Program-made: the position numbers and the translations under genes
Assembly (NCBI GenBank): GCA_035079385.1
Contig: JAVHKY010000063.1
Span: 992,001 to 1,056,000 of the forward strand
Length of the DNA: 64,000 bases
Reading direction: 5' to 3'
Origin: Aspidiotus rigidus
Taxonomy: Eukaryota > Arthropoda > Insecta > Hemiptera > Diaspididae
Shown here: positions 51,204 through 62,212 of the stretch, one piece after another
Numbering within the stretch: position 1 is the first letter of the stretch
Layout of the letters: each line of letters begins with the position of its first letter
Notes under the pieces: model-generated
Databases searched by the model: none
What the model was told of the DNA's origin: nothing
What the model saw: only the letters and a program-made list of their open reading frames with translations

Positions 51204-52632
51204 CTCGACATAAGGAATGCGTTCAATTCAATTCCATGGAAGATGGTATTGGAAGCTCTTGTGGACGCAGGAGTGCCCGCATACCTGCTCAGGATGATCA
51301 GCAGCTATCTAAGCTGCCGTGAAATCCAAGCAGAGACGTCTGCCGGTACAGTAAAGCGCCCTGTTACTTGTGGGGTGCCGCAGGGGTCGGTCCTTGGGCC
51401 GCTTTTGTGGTGCGTCGCATTTAACGGAATCTTTAAGGTGAAGGTGCCACCGGGGGTTAAGCTTGTCTGCTATGCGGATGACACTCTGGTGGTATGCACC
51501 GCCGAAACAACTGTAGCGGTGGAGAGCAGGGTAAACCGGGCCCTAGAGGAAGTGACGCGTTGGATCGAGTCGGCTGGACTTGAACTTGCAGCAAGTAAGA
51601 CGGAGGCCATTTTATTCACGATCCGTCGGAAGTTCAAGCCACCCACCTTTCGCCTGCAAGGTGTGGAAATTGAAATCAAGAAGCAAATGAAATACCTGAG
51701 CATCTGGTTTGACTCAACGCTGAGCTTCAGGCACCATTTCCTAATGGCAGCGGAGAAGGCGGGCCTGGTAGTTGGATACCTAAACCGCCTGATGAGGAAC
51801 CCAGGAGGACCGAGATAAGCAAGGAGAAGGATCATGATGAGCACCGCCTTGTCGATCCTCCTATATGGTGCGCCAGTATGAGCCGACTCCATGAAGATAC
51901 CATACCGAAGGAGAGAGATGGTAAAGATCCAACGAAGAGCTGCGCTAAGATGTGTTACCGCACTGTCTCGACAGAGGCTCTTTGTGTATTAGCACGTTCA
52001 CCACCAATCGAGCTCCTTGCTGAGGAGAGAGTGGTGGTGTTCAAAGCAAAGAATAGAACGACGACCAACCAAGAAGCTTTACGGGTCAAGCAGGAGGTCA
52101 GGCGCTCCTTGCTTGTGAAGTGGAAAGCAAGAATTGGCGAAAGTGAGCTGGGTACATGGACAACCGTGTGCTAATACGCGACCTTGATGAGTGGATGAAC
52201 CGACACCATGGTCAGCTGAACTTTCACCTGACGCAGGTGTTGAGCGGCCATCGCTGCTTCAACAAGTACCTTCATGAGAAGTTAAGGAAAGTTGAGCAAG
52301 CAACGTGTTCGCACTGTAAGCAAGGGCAGGATGATGGACCACAACACACCTTATTTGAGTGTGAGGCGTGGAGGCGTGAGCGGGACGAGCTTAGTCGGTC
52401 TCTGCAAGAGATCGAGGTAGATGAAGCGCTCGACCCGAGTAGCCTGGTACCCACCATGCTAGGTTCCAAAAAAGCATGGAACCAGGTGTCTGCATTTGCG
52501 GTCACCATCATGAAGAGGAAGATGGACCAAGAATGGAATAGGCAAATGCAGAACCACGCTATGGCCTACTCAACACCTGTGTACCATCAACATCCAGATC
52601 TGCTGGAAGAAGAGGACCAAGATCTTTCCTGA
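51204..52632 (+). pseudogene. 5'-truncated R1-clade LINE: reverse transcriptase and zinc-knuckle C-terminus
   Basis: Visible RT blocks are LDIRNAFNSIPW, CGVPQGSVLGPLLW and the catalytic YADDTLVV (about 51470-51495). Downstream, in other frames, come the connector region and a CCHC knuckle of the form C-S-H-C, H, C (about 52310-52360). The reading frame changes at about 51815-51960 and again near 52150, and a stop lies at 51189, so the element is decayed. The endonuclease half is absent. GC content is clearly higher than the surroundings. The order RT then CCHC matches R1-clade elements such as R1 or RT1. Confidence 0.85.
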
Positions 52633-52914
52633 AGAAAGAAGGAGATGAAAAAACTCCAACAGTGACCTACTGTATTGTGTATTGTGGTGGTGTTTGTCGT
52701 TGTGAGTGTTCTCATGTTTTGTGCATGCCAGGGGTGCACTGCAGCTTGGCGGTTGCCAAAGCAACTTGGCAGTTGCCGAGTAGAAGAGGGGGTTCGCCGA
52801 GGAGATTCTTCCTTCACTGAAATTATACCCGAAAGGGTCAATTGCGGTGTTGGAGGAAACAATATTAAATGCATAGGCAACCCGCACCTACTCCATCATG
52901 GATGACGGGCGGTG
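52633..52914 (+). other. probable 3' UTR of the R1-clade LINE
   Basis: GC-richer sequence continuing from the LINE stop codon up to the Copia LTR. It contains imperfect short repeats (CTTGGCGGTTGCC / CTTGGCAGTTGCC). No poly(A) tail is evident, probably because the Copia LTR begins at or inside it. Confidence 0.4.
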
Positions 52915-53123
52915 CTGCACATGCGACACACAAGCGGTTAGTTAGTTAAATAAGAAAAGAACACGCACAGAGGCTTAACAGCCTTTATTGAATGAGAGTC
53001 ATGCACTGAATCATACACGTATGATGAATACATATTACACATACAAAGAATACAAGAATATGTGAGTACATCTACAACTTCACCTACGACAATAACAGTG
53101 TTATCCCTTAATATATTCCAACA
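52915..53123 (-). repeat. Copia long terminal repeat (minus strand)
   Basis: On the minus strand the LTR begins TGTTGGAATATATTAAGGGA at 53123, immediately after a purine tract GATGGGAG. It contains a poly(A) signal in TCAATAAAGGCTG (about 52983-52995). The far end near 52915 is approximate. TGTTGGAATATATTA starts are common among Copia LTRs. Confidence 0.7.
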
Positions 53124-54920
53124 CTCCCATCTGACTGAAGGAGCAAGGAGTTGAATTGATCAAAGTCACAAAGATCCTTTTGCTATCTAGAAAAACATGT
53201 TTTCAAGAGAAGATGTTCAGTACAAAGCATTAGACATTTCTCACTGAGTGTAGGTAGAATTGACCTCAGTTATGTCTCCTCAATTGCTCCTATCTTAGTC
53301 AACAATTTCTCCCATCTGGCTGAAGATCAGTGAAGATTACTAACGATCAAAGGTCACTCAGATGACTTTAAAAAAAAAAGTTGCCCCAAGAAGTTTGCTC
53401 TTCTTGAGTTTTTATTTTGCACAAAGCTTCACACAGATCTTATTCACATTTATCTTGATTTCTCATTCATAGCACTCAGCAAGGACAAAACTGCAAAGAA
53501 ATTCTTACAAATATAAATTTCTTCTTTTCTCAGATAACCATTGTAACAGGAAAAAAATCTTTCACAAGAAGAAGAATTTTTAATTTTAACTAACAAAAAA
53601 TACTTTTTTTTTGTTCTTTGTTCTTCCACAAAGAATATTTAGCACAAAGCTCACCCACAAAAGATTCTTCCACAAAGGACTGCTGCTTTTTTTTCCAACA
53701 CTGTAAACAAAGAAAAAGAAATTTTCAAATTTGTTTATCAGTAGTAACGTCTTTCAACAGAACATTTCCAAGTCTTTCAAGTGCCATTCCACCTAAGGGC
53801 TTAGTTAGAATGTCCGCTACTTGATCCTCTGATTGTACGTAAAAGGACGCACAAAGCCTTTTTCAACTTTGTCGTAAATGAATTGATACTTCACTCCAAA
53901 ATGTTTAGTTCGCTTATTTTCACAAGTTTTAGTAAGATATGGTTCGCCATATTTAGTCGTTACATCATCATTTATCTCCATAGCTCCCTATTCAGATGAG
54001 GAATTTGTGTGATTAGTGAAGCCATTTTGCATTTCTCAATAGTGTTGAGTCTTGCATTTTGCTTTGGCACTTAGTCTAGTATGTTCTCTCATTATTTTCA
54101 AATCATGATAAACTGTTATCAGTCATTAGAATAGGAGACCGTGAAAATAATGATGACGTAACGACTAAATTGGCGGTCCATGTCCTCACTTGTATTTATA
54201 GGGCTCTAGTTGTAGCTATTTGAGTAGCAGAAACGTTATCCTTAATTGTATAAAGGTATGGGCGTGGGAATATTTCCAAAAGTCGCCTTAGTCAGACCAT
54301 AAACAAATTTTGCATCTCAAATAGCTTCAGTAATTGTGACGTACTCAGCCTCAGATGTACTAAGAGCTGTGCAGTCTAACTGGGTCACCAAATAAACAAA
54401 TTGAAATACCAGAGGTTCTAGAATATTAGATGCGAGGTCAGCATCATTGTAAATTGGTATTCCATCCCCTTGACCTTTATAACAAATACTCTTAGTCAAG
54501 GTTCCTTTCAGATACCTCAAAATTTGTTTCAGCATTGCCCAATGTCCCTTTGATGGGTTTTATTGGAACGGACTCATAAAATTAGTAGAGAAAGTAATGT
54601 CAGGACGACCCCTATTAGCTAAGTATAGCAACGAACCAATCACTCGACAATAATAAGGAAGAAGACGAGGTATTTTCTCTTCATCAACCTTGTATTTTGT
54701 ATACTTAGCATCATACTCTGACTTTTACAATCTTTTACACCAAGCTTTTCAAGAATTGATGTTGCGTAAGCTGACAAGTGTAAAAACGTAGTTGGTATGG
54801 GGAGTACAAAGCTTAACCTTGATTTTAAGGGGTGCAAAATTTGCGCACAATTCAAAATAAAACAAAAATCATTTAAGTAGGTTTGTGAAAGGGCGGCAAG
54901 GCCGCTGAGATAATTCATAG
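53124..54920 (-). pseudogene. Copia pol 3' part: RT end and RNase H, decayed
   Basis: Read on minus from 54920: blocks matching the RT thumb/connection (GSLLYLANRGRPDITFSTNF near 54630-54570, then HWAMLKQILRYLKGTL near 54540-54490) and RNase H (TALSTSEAEYVTITEAI, 54367-54317). Next to it is the connection to the LTR with a HFGVKYQFIYDKVEKGF-like block (about 53910-53860). The frame is broken by indels and stops. It ends at the purine tract beside the LTR, so this is the 3' half of a Copia retrotransposon. Confidence 0.8.
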
Positions 54921-54984
54921 CAATGTGGTGTGTATTACAATACCTGTGAAAAAGTATATTTGTTCATTTGTTGACCGACTAGAT

Positions 54985-55533
54985 TCGCAGTTTTGTACAT
55001 TTCATCTCATAAATATGAAGTATTTGACCAGTTTGTAGCATATAAAGCCTGGGCAACTGCTAAATTGAATGGTGAATACCGGTATCCTATTTGAAAGTTG
55101 CAAACTGAAAATGGTACTGAGTACATAAACAAGAAGATGGAAAGTTATCTTTGTAAAAATGGTGTTGAGTATGACCCGAGTGAACCACACACACATCAAC
55201 ATTGTGAAAACTTAAATATGAGTACAGCTGTCTCAAACTCAGTGTCAAAAGAAATAGAAAAAGTTTGTCTGTCTGATGATGATGATGAGATCATAGATTA
55301 TGTATGTTGTTGATGACAACGCTAAATCATCCTGAATGCTAGCAATTGAGACAAGTGATGTGTTTGAATCGCAAATGTATCAGGAAGCACAAATGTGTCC
55401 TGACTCGAAACTGTGGAGGTTAGCTATAATTGAAGAACTTAACTCAATGAAGAAAAATAATGTGTAGAGCTTGGTGCACAAACTCAATAAGAAGATAATT
55501 TCTTGGAAGTGGGTTTTTAAAGTAAAAGATGGG
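54985..55533 (+). pseudogene. Copia pol fragment in opposite orientation: integrase to start of RT
   Basis: On the plus strand: KYEVFDQFVAYKAWATAKLN, TENGTEYINKKMESYLCKNG and a PHTHQHCENLN segment correspond to the Copia integrase core end. Later IIEELNSMKKNNV and KKIISWKWVFKVKDG match the start of the Copia RT. Stops interrupt it. It stands head to head with the minus-strand Copia 3' part. Confidence 0.7.
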
Positions 55534-55764
55534 GTTGCGTTATCACAAATAACACAGTCCATTAATAAAATACCTACGTGTTACGGCGATATTACTCCTC
55601 TTATCAATATTTTTTCAATCGACGCTGGCGCACCTACAATATACCCAGTCGGAATACATTGTTGCCGTATAAAGTTCTATTCGGACCGGGCATATTGTAG
55701 GATCGCTAGCGTCGTCCATGTAAGATACTCAGGAAGTACTGATAAGCGAACGGTGATCATGACT

Positions 55765-55935
55765 TGAAACTAAAGGTGATTTTTTAGTTTTTCTTAAATT
55801 TCTCCAAAAATAGTGAATTTATGCGTGTACTTGTAAGGAACAAAATTGAAGAACGGAAAATTTTCTTTCAGATGAATATATTTTTGAGAGATTTTAAAAA
55901 ATTAAAAAATTTCACGCGATGCTAGCGCTGCCCGG
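55765..55935. repeat. dispersed repeat: CTTGAAACTAAAGGTGATTT ... GATGCTAGCGCTGCCCGGTC
   Basis: The block starting CTTGAAACTAAAGGTGATTT and ending GATGCTAGCGCTGCCCGGTC is also found complete at about 62330-62503, 5'-partial at 38169-38287, and its end at about 2815-2835. In the 62.3 kb copy it forms the centre of an inverted-repeat element. Type unknown. Confidence 0.65.
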
Positions 55936-57070
55936 TCCGATTTGACGTATATCCAGAACATTGATCTGGGAAACTGATAATCTTTCCTCGATGATAAAAA
56001 TGAATTTCAATCGAGTTTGTTTTGGAGATTTTGCACTAATTTTCAACGAGGAATTCGAAAATGACGTTGGATTTTCCTTATTCAATCTGGTTTTTGAGAT
56101 AATGGAGTTATGTCAATTTGATAGATTTATGATTTTGACGTATCTCCATTATCTCAGAAACCAGGCTGAGTTGGGAAAATCTGATTAGATTTTCCGATTC
56201 CTTGTTGAAAATTGAGTAGGAAATCATCAAGACTTTGTTAAATTGACGCACTTTAAAATATTCGCCGACAAAGGGATCGCCACGCACACATACAAACTGA
56301 TTACAAGCTGACTACGCACACTTGGACATTTGTTACGAGATACCGTTTGGTAATCTCGACATGAAATGGATATACGTCAATTCAACTTTGTACGGCAGAT
56401 TGCCACCTTCGATAATTCTTGGTACCGCCTGATTCTTTCTCTGTCAAGTTCGAATTAAGCGTTCACACATGACGTTACAGAACGCGTTCTTATCAAGTCG
56501 TCAATCGCTCAACTCAAAGCCTAAGCTGATTTTTGAACAGCTTAGAAGCCGCTTAAGCCTAAGCTGTTCCCAATATTCAGTAAGCCAAAAGCCAGTCATT
56601 GAGCAACAGCTTAATGAACTTAATGGATCTTTTTTTCTTTCTTCAATCAGGAGAAAACAATCGTTCTTTTTGAGGGAATCATGATGCACAAAGTGCCCAT
56701 TTCGCTAGATTTATATTTTGGATCAGTTCTACTTTCTGACAGTAGTCAGTACCGCAGCCCACAGCTTCACAGCAGGCGCTGCAGTGCTGCATGTGTTTGT
56801 GTGATACTGTTGATTTTAAATTCAAAGTTACGAGTTTAGGACAAGTCGAGTATGAAACTATGAATGTGATTGATTAGTCAATTTCATTTTAAAGGGGAAA
56901 ACATCAATTAAGCTCCAAGCTGTTTCTCGCTAAGCTGTTGAAGTGAGCCAAAAGCCGAAAGCTAAGCTGTTAAAATTCATGGAACAACTTTTAAGCCTAA
57001 GTCAAAGTCTAAGCTGTTTGCAAACCGCTTTCCATCCCTGCTTTTGTGAGAAATTGAAGAGAACTAAATT
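55936..57070. other. repeat-derived stretch without a gene
   Basis: Contains an inverted pair around 56090-56165 (TTTTTGAGATAATGGAG / CTCCATTATCTCAGAAA) and a zone (56500-57040) rich in AAGCCTAAGCTG and GCTTAGnAGCC motifs in both orientations. The latter resembles the sub-terminal clusters of hAT-type elements, but I could not define its ends. No gene recognised. Confidence 0.4.
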
Positions 57071-57078
57071 TATTTTAA

Positions 57079-57668
57079 CAGGGAACCTGTTTTCTGGGGG
57101 GCTATTTGAGAAATCTGGCGTGCGCCGTGCGCCGTCCAGCGAAAAACTTGGAAAAATTTCGACTCTCGAGAATACTCGTATATGATAGGAGAGGGACTTA
57201 GAAAAAATTTCGACTCTCGAGCTATAGATGATAGGAGGGGGGACTTGGAAAAAATTCGACTCTCGCGCCATATATGATAGGAAAGGGACTTAGAAAAAAT
57301 TTCGAATCTGAAGCTATATATGATAGAAGAGGGACTTGGAAAACTTTTGACTCTCGAGCTATATATGATAGGAGGGGGACTTAGAAAAATTTCGACTCGA
57401 GAGTCATATATGATAGGAGAGGGACTTGAAAAAATTTCGACTCTCGAGCTATATATGATAGGAGGGGGACTTAGAAAAATTTCAACACTCGAGTCATATA
57501 TGATAGGAGAGGGACTTAGAAAAATTTTGACTCTCGAGCTATATATGATAGGAGGGGGACTTGGAAAAATTCCTATCATACATGGGTCGAGAGTCGACAT
57601 TTTTCTGTTTTTTTTTAGATGGCACACGGCAAATTTCTCAAAAAGCCCCCCATAGAACAGAATCCCTG
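57079..57668. mobile_element. CAGGGAACCTGTT TIR element carrying a 45-bp minisatellite
   Basis: Left end CAGGGAACCTGTTTTCTGGG, right end inverted CAGGGATTCTGTTCTATGGG, both continuing GGGCT...GAGAAATnTGsCGTG. Between 57150 and 57590 lie about nine copies of a 45-bp unit (TATATGATAGGAGGGGGACT plus TGGAAAAATTTCGACTCTCGAGC). Because 45 is a multiple of 3 and the unit lacks stops, both strands show long open frames. They are artefacts. Confidence 0.75.
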
Positions 57669-58852
57669 TTAATATAGCTTTCAACAGCCTACAACAATAG
57701 AGTCTACTACTGAATGATATTATGTATAAGTAAGTAAGGGTTGCGTGAGTGAATCAAAAAGGGTAAAAATTGAATCTGAACATCATACCTGCAGAGAATT
57801 GTTAGTTCGTATGTACCCTTTTAATCCTATATTTTATTGTGTGTTTGTGTGAGTGTGTCAGCAACCTGTCTGTGTAAAATATGCTATTTTCCAATTCAAT
57901 AGTTGAATCAACTCATTGGTCATTACTACGTTTTATCCTCAGAATAAGGTATCATGTCCATTTTCACCTTTTAAAAAGCATATTTTACACATACAGGCTG
58001 CTGACACACTCAGACAAGCACACAATAAAATATGGGATTAAAAGCAGCGGTGGATTTACGCACAGGCAACATAGGCGACTGCCTAGGGCGGCAAATTTTC
58101 AAGGGGCGGCAAATTTTTGGATAGCCTAATATGAATCAATAAAAAAATTAAAATTTATTTTTTCTCAAATTGGCACACTCGTAATTACATTTTATAACTT
58201 ATTCTTGAAAAGAAAGTCGGTTTTTCTATTATTTTCAAAATATTATACTTACCGTAATACATTAAATAAAAAGTTTGAAAAAAATTTTACATTATGACGG
58301 GGGCGGCACTCAGCCATCTGCCTAGGGCGGCGAAAAAGTTAAATCCGCCACTGATTAAAAGGGTATGAACTAATCATTCTCTGCAGGTATCAAGTTTAGA
58401 TTCAATTTTTACCTTTTTTGATTCACTCACGCAACCCATACTTACTTATAATATCATTCAGTTGTAGACTCTATTGTTGCAGGCTGTTGAAAGTTATATT
58501 TTGTTGTGTACTTGTGTGAGTGTGTCAGCAACCTGTATGTGTAAAATATGCTTTTTAAAAGGTGAAAATGGATATGATACCTTATTCTGAGGATAAAACG
58601 TAGTAATGACCAATGAGTTGATTCAACTATTGAATTGGAAAATAGCATATTTTACACAGACAGGTTGCTGACACACTCACACAAACACACAATAAAATAT
58701 AGGATTAAAAGGGTACAAACTAACAATTCTCTGCAGGTATCATGTTTAGATTCAATTTTTACCCTTTTTGATTCACTCACGCAACCCATACTTACTTATA
58801 ATATCATTCAGTAGTAGACTCTATTGTTGTAGGCTGTTGAAAGCTATATTAA
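57669..58852. repeat. large inverted repeat with an inner palindromic MITE
   Basis: 57669-58036 is repeated inverted at about 58500-58852, bringing the flanking CAGGGAACC elements (57079 and 58853) into mirror positions; arm identity extends out to about 57568 and 58962. Each half contains a 200-bp inner palindrome with TGTGTGAGTGTGTCAGCAAC arms (57835-58035 and 58500-58700). A further copy of the outer segment lies at 58361-58498. Confidence 0.7.
58045..58353. mobile_element. hAT-type MITE with perfect 8-bp duplication
   Basis: Ends CAGCGGTGGATTTACGCAC and, inverted, CAGTGGCGGATTTAAC. The internal TGCCTAGGGCGGC occurs in both orientations. Flanking octamers ATTAAAAG at 58037-58044 and 58354-58361 are identical. 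Termini with CAGTGGCGGATTTA are a widespread hAT type. 309 bp, no coding sequence. Confidence 0.9.
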
Positions 58853-59132
58853 CAGGGAACCTGTTCTATGGGGGGCTTTTTGAGAAATTTGCCGTGTGCC
58901 ATCTAAAAAAAAATGGAAAAATTTCGACTCTTGACCAATGTATGATAGGAATTTTTCCAAGTCCCCCTCCTAAAATATATAGCTGGAGATTCGAGAAAAA
59001 TTTAGACTCTCAAACCATATTATACTAGGCTTATAGTAGATGTAGGCCCTCTTTATACTAGCTTCATCTAGGTCTAGGCTTCCTTGAATTCTCAATACCA
59101 AACCCCATATGACTCATAAAACAGGTTCCCTG
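58853..59132. mobile_element. CAGGGAACCTGTT TIR element, short copy
   Basis: Left end CAGGGAACCTGTTCTATGGG then TTTGAGAAATTTGCCGTGTG; right end inverted CAGGGAACCTGTTTTATGAG. Interior with one or two minisatellite units (AAGTCCCCCTCCTAAAATAT). After the right end comes GCGTTCCTCGCTTAAC, which also flanks the 14392 and 61741 copies and may belong to the element. Confidence 0.75.
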
Positions 59133-59334
59133 CGTTCCTCGCTTAACTTCGTTAAGGAAGCCGTCGTTTTTCTTGTAGTTTTGCATCTGATGGGACTATA
59201 ACAAAAAAAGGGATCTCTTTCAATTGAAATCGCCTGAAAAAAAGGTTTTTTCTCCTGATCTACCGAGATATGCTCTCAAGTTAATATTCTCCCCATCCCG
59301 CTCCATCAACACATTTATGTACCCGTGGTACACT

Positions 59335-59645
59335 AAAGAGGTATTGACACTATACAAAATTTTGTCACACAAAATAATGTAGTTCATACATAATTCCGCT
59401 GTGTTCGCTGTGCTTTTGTGAATGCCTTCCGCACCCCACCAGCATTGTTACCTTACCGGAGGTACCCTAGTACTGACAAATTTCCAAGAGTTATAAAAAA
59501 TCAAGGAATTCACACATGAGAATAATTTTATTTTGAAATATGTAGAGCATAATGAGTAGTCTATTTGCACCAAGTTTCAGATTTTTTGGTTGATTTCTGA
59601 CTCTTCTACAATTTGTTTAAAAACAGTGAATTTACATAAGACTCT
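59335..59645. repeat. second copy of the 37488-37800 dispersed repeat
   Basis: AAAGAGGTATTGACAC, TTACCGGAGGTACCCTAGTA and GAGCATAATGAGTAGTCTAT occur in the same order as at 37488-37800. Function and class unknown. Confidence 0.6.
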
Positions 59646-59654
59646 ATATATGTA

Positions 59655-60445
59655 TAGCCGGGGAACGGATCGAATCAATCCGTTTTTTAATTTTACGGTC
59701 ATCCATCATAGAGAAATATACTCACAAAGAGTAAGAAACACAAATACAAGAACCGCAATAAAATCAAACAATCCGAGCGCTTTCGGCTAAACAGCCATTC
59801 TCACAGTATAGAAAGCGACTCTGAAACTGTCCATCGTCACCTTGATCTAATTCGCCATCCTTATCTTAGAACTTGGGAGGGAAGTAAGTTTCCAATTTTT
59901 CTTTTCTTTTAATTTCATCTCAAATTGACGACAAACCTCATTAATGGAATGAATAAATGGATCGAACTCACTATGATGGAGTAGGCTAGACAGCCAAGAG
60001 TGCACTAGAAGGCTGGTGGTTACGTTGAGTAAACTATACCACCTCCTCAACTCGGTACAAATCCATTTCTTTGTCATGAAATTTTCCAATTTCTTGGTTG
60101 TTAAAACACTATCGGAATAAAATTGAAATTTCACAAAATTTGGCCTCAAATCAAACTGGAGGCATTCACAAAGGAACCAAATATGAGACAAATAAGATAC
60201 CCGTTGGGTTCTGAACTTTCTGAACAAAAACGTTAAATATGCCGTATCAACACCTTTAATAGAATCAATCTGTTTTCTAATTTTACGGTCATCCATCATA
60301 GAGAAATAAACTCACGAAGAGTAAGGCGCTATACCGTGAGAATGACTGTTTAGCCGAAAGCGCTCGGATTGTTTGATTTTATTGCGGTTCTTGTATTTGT
60401 GTTTCTTACTCTTCGTGAGTATATTTCTCTACGGGGAACGGTTCA
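59655..60445 (-). mobile_element. retroelement fragment between inverted terminal segments, Penelope-like (tentative)
   Basis: 59655-59805 (GGAACGGATCGAATCAATCC, then CCGAGCGCTTTCGGCTAAAC) is inverted at about 60330-60445. Between them a 150-codon minus-strand frame (59847-60299) has a basic, Leu-rich helical pattern (FLFRKFRTQRVSYLSHIWFL, LRPNFVKFQF, KWICTELRRW) reminiscent of the N-terminal region upstream of RT in Penelope-like elements, which also have terminal repeats that can be inverted. No RT or GIY-YIG motif here. Another GCGCTTTCGGTTAA string lies at about 49466. Confidence 0.4.
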
Positions 60446-60589
60446 TTGGCGCTACATAGTGGCAAAACACCCAAGTGCATCATTTCTCGTGACATATTGT
60501 AGGGTCGCTAGCGTCGCCCATGTAAAATACTCAGAAAGTACTGATAAGCGAACGGTGATGGTGACTTGAAACCATTGACTATACATTTA

Positions 60590-60816
60590 CCAGACGTACA
60601 GTCCTATTGTTATGAACGGTGTCGTTTTGCTGGAATCTGGATACGACAATGTGAGTGCGCTGCGTTTTGACCGGTAGAGTAAAAGAGAAAAAGCATCGCT
60701 GAACATCGTTCCCTCTCTGTTACACCCACGTCTTAACATCTGGCGCGATCTGTTATTTGTATCCAACGTAATCCAAGAAATCGACACCGTTTCTAACAAT
60801 AGGACTGTACGTCTGG
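60590..60816. mobile_element. 227-bp MITE with CCAGACGTACAGTCCTATTG ends
   Basis: The first 35 bp (CCAGACGTACAGTCCTATTG then TTATGAACGGTGTCG) are inverted at 60782-60816 with one change. The centre is about 155 bp without coding sequence. Confidence 0.85.
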
Positions 60817-60832
60817 GTTACAAAGTAATATA

Positions 60833-61428
60833 CAGTCGGACCTCGATAAGGCGAAACTGAAGGGACTGAAAAAATTTGTTCGAGTTATCAAAATTCGAGT
60901 TAGGTTTGATGGATGTTCGAGTTATCTAATGTCCACTTATAAGCGGTTGCAATTCGACTCAGCAAGAAAAAAATTTTAATTTAGCGACGCAGGTATACAT
61001 GAAGTAAAGGAGTACATTACAGTAGGAGTACAAAATATTACGACACCTTATCTTCGAGTTTTAATGCTTTCAAAGCGCGAGGAGCCATGATTAAAAACGA
61101 TCGTCGCACGAACTTATGCATAAGACCCACCGTCTAACAACTGAATTGCGTGAATAAATTCAGTAGACAATTCAATCAGAGTGAAGTTCGGACAAGAAAC
61201 CTGTTGCAACATGCTGTAATTCTCTCTACAAGGAAGGTGAGAACGCTCGAAACCGGTGAAAAAGTGAAAAAAATCTGTAATTTTTTGTTCGAGTTATCTA
61301 TGGCGACATTCGACTTACAGAGGGAAAAAATGTACATGGTTAAATGGGAGTGCGTCGGGACCAAAGAAATTTGTTCGACTTATCGATGATTTCGACTTAT
61401 CTATGTTCGACTTACCGAGGTCCGACTG
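60833..61428. mobile_element. Tc1/mariner-pogo-like MITE with TA duplication
   Basis: Ends CAGTCGGACCTCGATAAG and, inverted, CAGTCGGACCTCGGTAAG, flanked by TA at 60831-60832 and 61429-61430. CAGTCGGnCCTCG termini are characteristic of pogo/Tigger derivatives. The interior has repeated TTCGAGTTAT/TTCGACTTAT motifs. The internal 79-codon frame shows no transposase motif. Confidence 0.85.
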
Positions 61429-61438
61429 TATAGTCAAC

Positions 61439-62212
61439 GGCTAAATTAACATTGCGCTTATGGATGTTTTTCAGTTTTCATCAATTATCTCGGAAACCGT
61501 TTATTTTTATGAAAAAATGAAGAGAACAAAATTTATTCCCCTTGTAATTTCTCATCGAATGAGACCTACTTTGGATTTTTTTTTTTTTTTTCAAAATATG
61601 AAATAGGTCTCATACGATAGGAAATTACAGGGGGAATAAATTTAGTTCTTTTCATTTTTTTTGTAAAAATAAACGGTTTCCGAGATAATTGATTAATACT
61701 GAAAAACGACGGCTTCCTTAAAACAGTTGAACGAGGAACGCAGGGAACCTGTTTTATGAGTCAAATGGGATTTGGTATTGGAAATTCAAGGAAGCCTGGA
61801 CCTAGATAAGACTAGTATGAAGAAAGCCTACACCTACTGTAAGCCTAGTATAATATAGTCTGAGAGTCTAAATTTTTCTCGAATCTCCAGCTATATATGA
61901 TAGCTCGAGAGTCAAAATTTTTTCCAAGTCCCCCTCCTATCATATATGGCTCGAGAATTGAAATTTTTCCAAGTCCCTCTCCTATCATATATGGCTCGAG
62001 AGTCGAAATTCCTTCAAGTTCCCCTTCTATCATATATAGCTTTTGAATTTTTTTCAATTCCCCCTCCTATCATATACGGCTCGAGAGTCGAAATTTTTCC
62101 AAGTTTTTTGCTGGACATCGGACGGGGGACGGCACACGGCAAATTTCTCAAAAAGCCACCCATAAAACAGGTTCCCTGTTGAAACGTCCATAAGCGCAAT
62201 GTTAATTTAGCC
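61439..62212. mobile_element. GGCTAAATTAACATTGCGCT element, interrupted by a nested element
   Basis: GGCTAAATTAACATTGCGCT at 61439 is inverted at 62190-62212. The left portion (61439-61715) contains an internal hairpin (AAATTTATTCCCCTTGTAAT inverted at about 61620-61640). The right portion is only its last 30 bp because a CAGGGAACC element is inserted at 61741-62178. A short deletion derivative lies at about 62793-62927. Confidence 0.75.
61741..62178. mobile_element. CAGGGAACCTGTT TIR element with minisatellite, nested
   Basis: CAGGGAACCTGTTTTATGAG at the left, CAGGGAACCTGTTTTATGGG inverted at the right. Interior 61860-62100 has about five minisatellite units (TTTCCAAGTCCCCCTCCTAT, CATATATGGCTCGAGAG). 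The right sub-terminal part reads CACACGGCAAATTTCTCAAA, as in the 57079 copy. The element splits the one at 61439-62212. Confidence 0.8.

Noticed and set aside
51470..51892. 140-codon minus-strand open frame opposite the LINE reverse transcriptase
   Set aside because: It overlaps the clear plus-strand RT blocks and has no domain of its own; GC-rich coding sequence often leaves the opposite strand open.
57070..57684. Open frames of 111 codons (+) and 204 codons (-) with strikingly repetitive peptides
   Set aside because: They are translations of a stop-free 45-bp minisatellite in both directions; a unit length divisible by three explains them. The same effect occurs at 61845-62182.
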